Shown in pieces: positions 57,001-64,000 of a DNA stretch of 64,000 nt (position 1 is the first letter of the stretch; each line of letters begins with the position of its first letter). The stretch is from contig OY979727.1 in NCBI GenBank assembly GCA_963855995.1, forward strand, positions 10,346,946-10,410,945, in the 5' to 3' direction. The notes below the pieces were generated by a model. The model made no database searches, was not told the origin of the DNA, and saw nothing but the letters and a program-made list of their open reading frames with translations. A program made the translations under genes and the position numbers. The DNA comes from Muricea muricata (Eukaryota; Cnidaria; Anthozoa; Malacalcyonacea; Plexauridae).

Positions 57001-59290
57001 ATTCGTGTACATAAGTATTAACCACTGGAAAAGAATTTGAAAAGCCGTAGAGAAGAAATTGTGTGGATCTTTATTGGAAGTTGCTTTTCATGCATTTTTT
57101 AAATGCATATAGGCCATGGATGGTTCCTTTTCATTCAGAAATAATCGAAAGATGCAAAACAATTTGGGTAATGTTTGCATCTGCGGGTCTTCCTTTATTA
57201 TGAGCAGAACTGGTGCGCGACGCGGACTTAATGCAGCATCTATAAGCTATGAATAAGGGCCTGGCCATATTTGAAACCACCTTAAAGGAGTAGTCGAGTA
57301 CATAAACTAAGAATCACCAAAATGGAATTGATCTGGAATTGATCTGAAATTGAATTCAACTGTTCACAAACTAAAATACATGCCAACGATATACAAATTG
57401 ACAACAAATAGAATTGTTTGCAACAGAATTATTTAGGTCAACTGTCTGGGTTTGTCTAGCGGCTTTTTGAAAGATACTTTCTTCTCGATACACGTTTTAT
57501 TCAAACAGAAAATTACATAATTAACATATGAGACTGGACCATTAAATAATTAACTATGTATATTCTTTATTATTTTGAATTGGGCATGTGAAAAAAACCA
57601 TGTCGAATCAATAACTCGAATCAGATCTTCTAAAAATGGGCATATGAAATTCATGCATGAAGTTTGAATAATTATTTGCAAACCTATTATACAACTGCGG
57701 TTTACTTTAAACGTTAAAATCATTGCTAATAATTAGGTACTGAATACAGGAGAATTTATGTCTGATCTACAACCACTGATCATTAAACTCTGTGCATTAA
57801 TTCCTTCCCTCAATGAAAGCGCTAGTTACTGTCCTGTGTTTTTTGCGTACTTACTCGGCTTAGGCTCGTCTTTTCCTCTATACTCGTCACTAAAATTCTG
57901 CAAGATATTACTGTATTCAGCCGCATACGGTTCGAACGAAGTTCTATTGTGGAGTAGTGGCTTTGAAGGAACTCTCCAGTTCATGAAAAGCTAGAAACAT
58001 AATAACACAGATGATCAAAGACAGATAGAAAATCTGATAATCATAGAAGATCCATCCTTTACAGATTAATCTTTTACAATTTTTGTGTGAGTCAGACTTT
58101 TATACATCTACAATTTAATTGCAATCATGGTGGTTTTATTCCTCTTTACCGACAACAGAACTCTTATTCTAACGAAATTCCCCAATTTCAGGATGCAGAA
58201 TGTCAATACAAAATAGAGGTACTTTTTGTCTGAAAACATCGACTTTATTTCAGCTACTTGCTGGGGTTCATATGATAAATTAGTACTGCAAAGTACTTGT
58301 CAACTTGCAAGATGCAATGCCATGCAATAAAGAGAAACAGTACATGAATAAAAACCCGATTTACTTTCATGTTCCATATAGAAAACAATGCTTTCAAGAT
58401 GTTCGTTGTAACGATAGTAGAACTGTAAAACTGCTGGCAAAAAAAACCCCAACTCGACCCGACAGTACCCCCTTGTACGGACCGAACAAGCCCAGGAACA
58501 CTGTATTATTTATCATATAACTTATGTTTTTGATATAATGTTAATAAAATTGACCCGTCCACTTTTTTGCACAATTTCCGTCTGCGTGATTGATGTAATT
58601 CTTCTTTTCTTGAACTATCGCAAACTCCCAACGCGCGAGCGAATTTGTCGAAAATTTTTAGGCATTTTCTAAGTGAAATTCATTGAATATTTTTGCTGAT
58701 TTTAACAAATAATATAGTTGTTATTAGTTGCGTGGAAAGTAGAAACAAACGGCAATTAAGATATGAACATGATGTACTTTTAAAGCGGAATATGATTGTC
58801 CAACTGACACGGAACATTCGGAATGATAAACGATCAGAGAGCAACCGCTGCACAGAGTACAAAATACACGGCAAAAAAATTTGTGCCTGCATTTCAACAA
58901 GATTGAGCAATGTTTTGCAGCCCACATTTGCGATTGTCAACAGTATCGAAGCTGAATCAGGTGTAACAAATGCTAAACAATATTATTCACAACATTGAAC
59001 AATGTGGGCACCAAACATTGTCCAATGCTGTTTTCATCAGGTTTTAAAGCGTTGTTCATTGACCGTAAAATTACCTTTGAAGGATGTGGGCGATTTCTTC
59101 TCGTAGCAGAACATTGCCGCTTTTCAGAAGGCGTTCCATTCTTCTTTCCATAGTCCATACTGTATGAAGTAACCATGGTATGACCGCCTCCCCAAGTAGA
59201 CAAAGGGAAGGCAGGCTTCTTCTTCTCGGCCACGTTTGGTATTGCTGGAGGATTTGTTTCCTCTTTGAGTGGAGGTAACACACTCGTCAT
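54041..59290 (-). CDS. Unrecognised eight-exon gene, 397-aa protein
   Basis: Exons: 59290-59075, 57990-57855, 56936-56860, 56728-56626, 56494-56427, 55859-55787, 55261-55027 and 54326-54041. All seven introns have GT-AG ends with good consensus, and every junction agrees in phase (0,1,0,1,0,1,2). The protein starts MTSVLPPLKEE, has no signal peptide or membrane helix, and is rich in proline and basic residues. Recognisable blocks: STWGGGHTMVTSYSMDYGKK, RRNRPHPSK-LFMNWRVPSK, two helical segments (ETIKLIERLK; PETITLVAKLLKNATPQEQE), SPEAIRVLEQVLQKAGIT, a C-x2-C pair (DGICSLCNKA) and the terminus RPIPRTFTIHPEWD. The style (short Pro/Arg blocks with Trp) recalls axonemal microtubule-associated proteins, but this is only an impression and I cannot name a family. 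The last-exon acceptor CCGTAGTCAG|A was chosen because it alone restores frame. A competing frame in that exon is Cys/Leu-rich and rejected. Confidence 0.82.
54658..54813. mobile_element. 156-bp MITE, inverted copy of 24335-24491
   Basis: Within the last intron of the eight-exon gene. Ends GTCCTTAACGTCACTTATGT and GCGCGTGATGATGAAGAC. Interior GCAATATTCTCCAATTGCTC and GCTAACTTTCC match the 24.3-kb copy reverse-complemented, at equal length. Confidence 0.75.
55985..56144. mobile_element. Snap-back MITE, family 'GTGGAAACACCACG' (copy 3)
   Basis: Arms AATTTTGTGGAAACACCACG and CGTGGTGTTTCCACAAAATT, extended inward by TTTATTATCGCAGAGCTTTC, GATCCGTAAGCTCGGATC and their mirrors, with the loop GTGCTAATAATAATGCAC. 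The most symmetrical of the three copies. Located in the intron between exons 5 and 6 of the eight-exon gene. Confidence 0.9.
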
Positions 59291-59440
59291 TTTTTTCTAG
59301 CTTTCCGTCGGTTGCTGCTAATCTCGTTGCCTTTTATTTGATTATTTTCATTGGCTTTTCTTTTCAAAGTTTTTCAACGACCGCGCGTTGCTCAGCAGCT
59401 CAAAATGGCAACAGACGCAAGCAGATAATTGATCCACGTA

Positions 59441-59485
59441 TGACGTCACAATGGTGGAAGTTTTGGAATCGGCGCGCTGACGTCA
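59441..59485. promoter_or_regulatory. Two CRE-type TGACGTCA sites upstream of the eight-exon gene
   Basis: Full palindromic cAMP-response-element cores stand at 59441-59448 and 59478-59485, 37 bp apart and about 150-195 bp upstream of the start codon at 59290, in a locally GC-richer stretch without TATA box. CREB/ATF-type factors bind this core in animals; use here is inferred from position. Confidence 0.5.
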
Positions 59486-59658
59486 GCTAATTACACGCAC
59501 GGAACACCTTTCTCAAATATTTTAGAATTAAACTTGATTGGGTTATTAGCTTAACCAGACTGGGCTTATGAATGAAACATTGAAGAAAAAAGATGCGTAG
59601 GAAATTGAGGTTGGCACAAAACGGTGAGTTATCAGTATACAACACGGTTGTAAATAGC

Positions 59659-62631
59659 CTTGATTTCTTATCTTTACTTCAAAGTTCAAATGGTCATTGT
59701 GGCCATGCATGTGTCTTTAGTGTTGGAAAATGTTATTATAAGGATTGAAATTATTGTTTTCAGAGATTTTATGACTTTGGTTAAATAGGAACAAATTTTG
59801 TCATTGTTTAACCAAGCCTATTATTACACGAATTATTATGTATTTAGTGTTTGAAAATGTTATTATAAGGATTGAAATTATTGTCGTTTTCAGAGATTTT
59901 ATGACTTTGGTTGAATAGGAACAAATTTTGTGATTATTTAACCAAGCCTATTATTGCACGATTATTGTGTCTTTAATGTTTAAAAATGTTATTATAAGGG
60001 CTGCTGTATTGTTTTCAGAGATTTTACGACTTTGGTTAAATAGGAACAAATTTTGTCATTTTTTAACCAAGCCTATTATTACACGAATTATTGTGTCTTT
60101 AGTGTTGGAAAATGTTATTATAAGGAGTGAAATTACTGTTTTCAGAAATTTTATGAGTTTGGTTAAACATGATCAAATTTTGACATTGTTTAACCAAGCC
60201 CATTATTACACGTATTATTGTATCTTCAGTGTTGGAAAATGTTATTAGAAGGATTGAAATTATTGTTTTCAGAGATTTTACGACTTTGGTTAAATAGGAA
60301 CAAATTTTGTCATTATTTAACCAAGCCTATTATTACACGAATTATTATGTATTTAGTGTTTGAAAAAGTTATTATAAGGATTGAAATTATTGTTTTCAGA
60401 GATTTTATGACTTTGGTTGAATAGGAACAATTTTTGTGATTATTTAACCAAGCCTATTATTGCACGAATTATTGTGTCTTTAGAGTTGGAAAATGTTATT
60501 ATAAGGATTGAAATTATTGTTTTCAGAGATTTTATGAGTTTGGTTAAATAGGAACAAATTTAGTGATTACTTAACCAAGCCTATTATTACACGAATTATT
60601 GTGTCTTTACCGTTGGAAAATGTTATTATAAAGGCTGCGGTATTGTTTTCAGAGATTTTATGAGTTTGGTTAAACATGATCAAATTTTGTCATTATTTAA
60701 CCAAGCCTATTATTGCACGAATTATTGTGTCTTTAGTGTTTAAAAATGTTATTATAAGGACTGCTGTATTGCTTTCAGAGATTTTATGAGTTTGGTTAAA
60801 TAGGAACAAATTTTGTGATTATTTAACCAAGCCTATTATTAAACGAATTAGTGTGTCTTTAGTGTTTAAAAATGTTATTATAAGGATTGCTGTATTGTTT
60901 TCAGAGATTTTATTAGTTTGGTTAAATAGGAACAAATTTTGTCATTGTTTAACCAAGCCTATTATTACACGAATTATTGTGTCTTTAGTGTTGGAAAATG
61001 TTATTATAAGGATTGAAATTATTGTTTCCAGAGATTTTATGACTTTGGTTAAATATGTACAAATTTTGTCATTGTTTAACCAAGCCTATATTATTACACG
61101 AATTATTATGTATTTAGTGTTTGAAAATGTTATTATGAGGATTGAAATTATTGTTTTCAGAGATTTTATAACTTTGGTTAAATATGTACAAATTTTGTCA
61201 TTGTTTAACCAAGCCCATTATCACACGAATTATTGTGTCTTTAGTGTTGGAAAATGTTATTATAAGGATTGAAATTAGTGTTTTCAGAGATTTTATGACG
61301 TTGGTTAAATATGTACAAATTTTGTCATTGTTTAACCAAGCCCATTATCACACGAATTATTGATCATGTTTAACCAAAGTCATAAAATCTCTGAAAACAA
61401 TACAGCAGTCCTTATAATAACATTTTTAAACGCTAAAGACACAATAATTCGTGCAATAATAGGCTTGGTTAAATAATGACAAAATTTGATCATGTTTAAC
61501 CAAACTCATAAAATCTCTGAAAACAGTAACTTCAATCCTTATAATAACATTTTTAAACATTAAAGACACAATAATTCGTGTAATAATGGACTTGGTTAAA
61601 CAATGACAAAATTTGTACATATTTAACCAAAGTTATAAAATCTCTGAAAACAGTAACTTCAATCCTTATAATAACATTTTCCAACACTAAAGACACAATA
61701 ATTCGTGTAATAATGGGCTTGGTTAAACAATGACAAAATTTGTACATATTTAACCAAAGTTATAAAATCTCTGAAAACAGTAACTTTAATCCTTATGATA
61801 ACATTTTTAAACATTAAAGACACAATAATTCGTGTAATAATGGGCTTGGTTAAACAATGACAAAATTTGTACATATTTAACCAAAGTTATAAAATCTCTG
61901 AAAACAGTAACTTCAATCCTTATAATAACATTTTCCATTACTAAAGACACAATAATTCGTGTAATAATGGGCTTGGTTAAACAGTGACAAAATTTGTACC
62001 TATTTAACCAAAGTCATAAAATCTCTGAAAACAATAATTTCAATCCTTATAATAACATTTTCCAACACTAAAGGTACAATAATTCGTGTAATAATAGGCT
62101 TGGTTAAATATTGACAAAATTTGATCATGTTTAACCAAAGTCATAAAATCTCTGAAAACAATACAGCAGTCCTTATAATAACATTTTTAAACACTAAAGA
62201 CACAATAATTCGTGCAATAATAGGCTTGGTTAAATAATGACAAAATTTGATCATATTTAACCAAAGTCATAAAATCTCTGAAAACAATAATTTCAATCCC
62301 TATAATAACATTTTCCAACACTAAAGGTACAATAATTCGTGTAATAATAGGCTTGGTTAAATATTGACAAAATTTGATCATGTTTAACCAAAGTCATAAA
62401 ATCTCTGAAAACAATACAGCAGTCCGTATGATAACATTTTTAAACACTAAAGATACAATAATTCGGGTAATAATAGGCTTGGTTAAACAATAACAAAATT
62501 TGTACCTATTTAACCAAAGTCATAAAATCTCTGAAAACAATAATTTCAATCCTTATAATAACACTTTCCAACATTAAAGACACATGCATGGCCACAATGA
62601 CCATTTGAAGTAAAGATGAAAAATCAAGTGG
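59659..62631. mobile_element. Giant palindromic array: 126-bp tandem units head to head in a terminal-inverted-repeat element
   Basis: Outer termini CTTGATTTCTTATCTTTACT then TCAAATGGTCATTGTGGCCA at the left are mirrored at the right by TGGCCACAATGACCATTTGA, AGTAAAGATGAAAAATCAAG. From about 59705 to 61361 some 13 direct copies of a unit of about 126 bp follow each other (GTGTCTTTAGTGTTGGAAAA, ATGTTATTATAAGGATTGAA, TGTTTTCAGAGATTTTATGA, TTTGGTTAAA, ACAAATTTTGTCATTGTTTA, ACCAAGCC, ATTATTACACGAATTATT). At about 61361 the orientation flips, and about 10 copies run the other way to 62585. Within each unit TTTGGTTAAAT and ATTTAACCAAG form a small hairpin. The protein frames of both strands are by-products of the repeat. 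Confidence 0.93.
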
Positions 62632-64000
62632 CATGCGTGCACAAACCGAGTTAACATATAACCAAGGCCAGTTTTTGGAGAAATTGTAAGGGAATGTGGG
62701 GGGGGGGGGGGGGGTTGGGGAGGTGTGCACCTTTCCTATTCCCAGGGGAGGCGCGCACCTCTCCCAAAATTCGGTCTTGTATACAACTACATTTATGTAA
62801 CCATGCATTTTGGAGAGGGAGAATATAAGAGTGAGTACTAGGCTAGTAGCGAGACAAAGGTATGTTGAAAATTGAATAATATATGTATGAAGTTAGCAAA
62901 AATATATGGTACATGCACTGTTTTTCGTAATAAGATTATTATATTGTATTTTGATTTATAAATAAATCTGAACACAAGATAAGAAGAAATTATTTATTAA
63001 ATTCTATTATTTACAAAAACCGTATTCGTTTGACTAATTACGGTATATTTAGTAGAAGATAAATGAACATTTAATTAGACCTGATTTTGACTAGCAAGAT
63101 GAACATAAGCACACAGTTAAAAAACAAAGAAATCAACAGTACCCAAATGTGCGTCGGAACAAAAACAAATTTTAAAGAAAATTCTTTCAGCATTTTTTCG
63201 CAAAATTCACTGGAAACGTTATCCCTTTTTATTTTACTGATGCTCATGCTGCCAACAAAAACCAGGTCATATGCGCAGTATACTGGCGAGTACACAAGCC
63301 AAAGTTGATAACGAATTAGAAAGAGAAATGTCAATTAATTGACGATTTTATGAACACTTTCATGGTTCGTGGATATGACGTCGTATATTAGCATAGAACA
63401 TGAGAGACTGGCACGTATTCAGTTGCACATCTGTTTATCCTTAATCTATGGCTTTACAGCACATCCATTGTGTGTCTTTTTAAAGTTCCTTTCTTTTCCT
63501 AAAACAGCTTGTAGACGTTTTGTTGGAAGTTATATTGTGCATTTTCGTGGATGACTGAATTGTCCAAATACGACTGTGCAGGCCAGATCCTTTGGTGAAT
63601 GCATACTTTACAGGACTGAAATGTTGGTCCAGCCAAACAATATTTACCATGCAGGCAATTGTGTGAATTTGTTTCTCAGCCTCAGAGACTAAAAATAATT
63701 ATCAAATATTAATTACTGATAATTGGGGGGGGGGGGGGGTGCATGCTCATATATTTCCATTCTGCACAATCTCTGTGCAGACTAAATCTCATCAAGTTTT
63801 TCAAGTGTTTTTTATGCCCCAGGTTTAGCTGCTAGAATGATGGCATTGTCACAGCCAAGGAGACAACAACATATAGGTCCCAACATGAGTGAGACTTATT
63901 GTTGGCTATTCTCTACTAATACTGAAGTTCCAAAGTATAGTGACCAAACATTACTAAAGATTTCTGATTAAATAAACATTAAATTTCTGTGGATGGCTAG
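62632..64000. other. No gene recognised; two poly-G tracts
   Basis: Homopolymer G runs of about 17 and 15 bases at 62698-62714 and 63725-63739. A 73-codon plus-strand frame at 63087-63308 has a hydrophobic stretch (SLFILLMLMLP) near its end but no start signal or splice support that I trust. A gene continuing beyond the window cannot be excluded. Confidence 0.35.

Noticed and set aside
59967..62381. Many 60-139 codon frames on both strands with related peptides (NVIIRI..., NKFCH...)
   Set aside because: They are translations of the 126-bp tandem unit in both orientations. Mirror copies on both strands show DNA-level repetition, not protein selection.
63087..63308. 73-codon frame with hydrophobic C-terminal stretch
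   Set aside because: No homology or supporting exon. Could be revisited if sequence right of the window shows a gene.
56581..63739. Three long poly-G tracts (56581-56596, 62698-62714, 63725-63739)
   Set aside because: Simple homopolymers prone to sequencing error, with no associated gene structure. The first lies in an intron of the eight-exon gene.

Overview
The window looks like nuclear DNA from a cnidarian, most likely an anthozoan (coral or sea anemone). It is AT-rich, its genes are split by GT-AG introns, and it is littered with short inverted-repeat elements, LINE 3' ends and minisatellites. There are no operons, ribosome binding sites or bacterial genes. The protein families fit that assignment: small IL-17-type cytokines, a stand-alone WIF domain, a stand-alone netrin (NTR) domain, and an EF-hand protein resembling anthozoan coelenterazine-binding and sarcoplasmic calcium-binding proteins. 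All gene models were built by eye from splice signals and reading-frame phase, without transcripts or database searches.

Layout. 0-4.4 kb: an inverted-repeat nest, the last exon of a plus-strand gene cut by the window edge (300-562), a decayed Ty3/Gypsy integrase with an inverted partial copy, and a direct-repeat pair. 4.7-17.1 kb: two minus-strand genes for small secreted proteins, an NTR-domain protein (166 aa) and a WIF-domain protein (157 aa), separated by an approximately 0.9 kb tandem duplication and inverted repeats. 18.7-19.5 kb: an eight-copy, 92-bp minisatellite. 24.0-32.4 kb: a minus-strand gene of unknown function whose large intron holds several MITEs, a 10-bp minisatellite framed by terminal inverted repeats, and the 3' end of a LINE. 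33.9-45.3 kb: minus-strand genes for two IL-17-like cytokines, with two unrecognised short candidate secreted proteins between them and a dense MITE cluster. 46.7-47.3 kb: an apparently intronless EF-hand gene (plus). 51.5-52.8 kb: a third IL-17-like gene (plus). 54.0-59.3 kb: an eight-exon minus-strand gene for a 397-aa protein I do not recognise; all seven splice junctions agree in phase. 59.7-62.6 kb: a palindromic element of about 3 kb made of 126-bp tandem units arranged head to head.

The coherent theme is secreted signalling. The three IL-17-like proteins share one cysteine spacing (C-x21-C-x2/3-C-x4-C), an L-x2-R-Y motif, a TATA box, and a tiny first coding exon that ends in phase 0 inside the signal peptide. 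This points to a locally expanded cytokine family. The NTR and WIF domains are both known from extracellular Wnt modulators, but here each stands without its usual partner domains.
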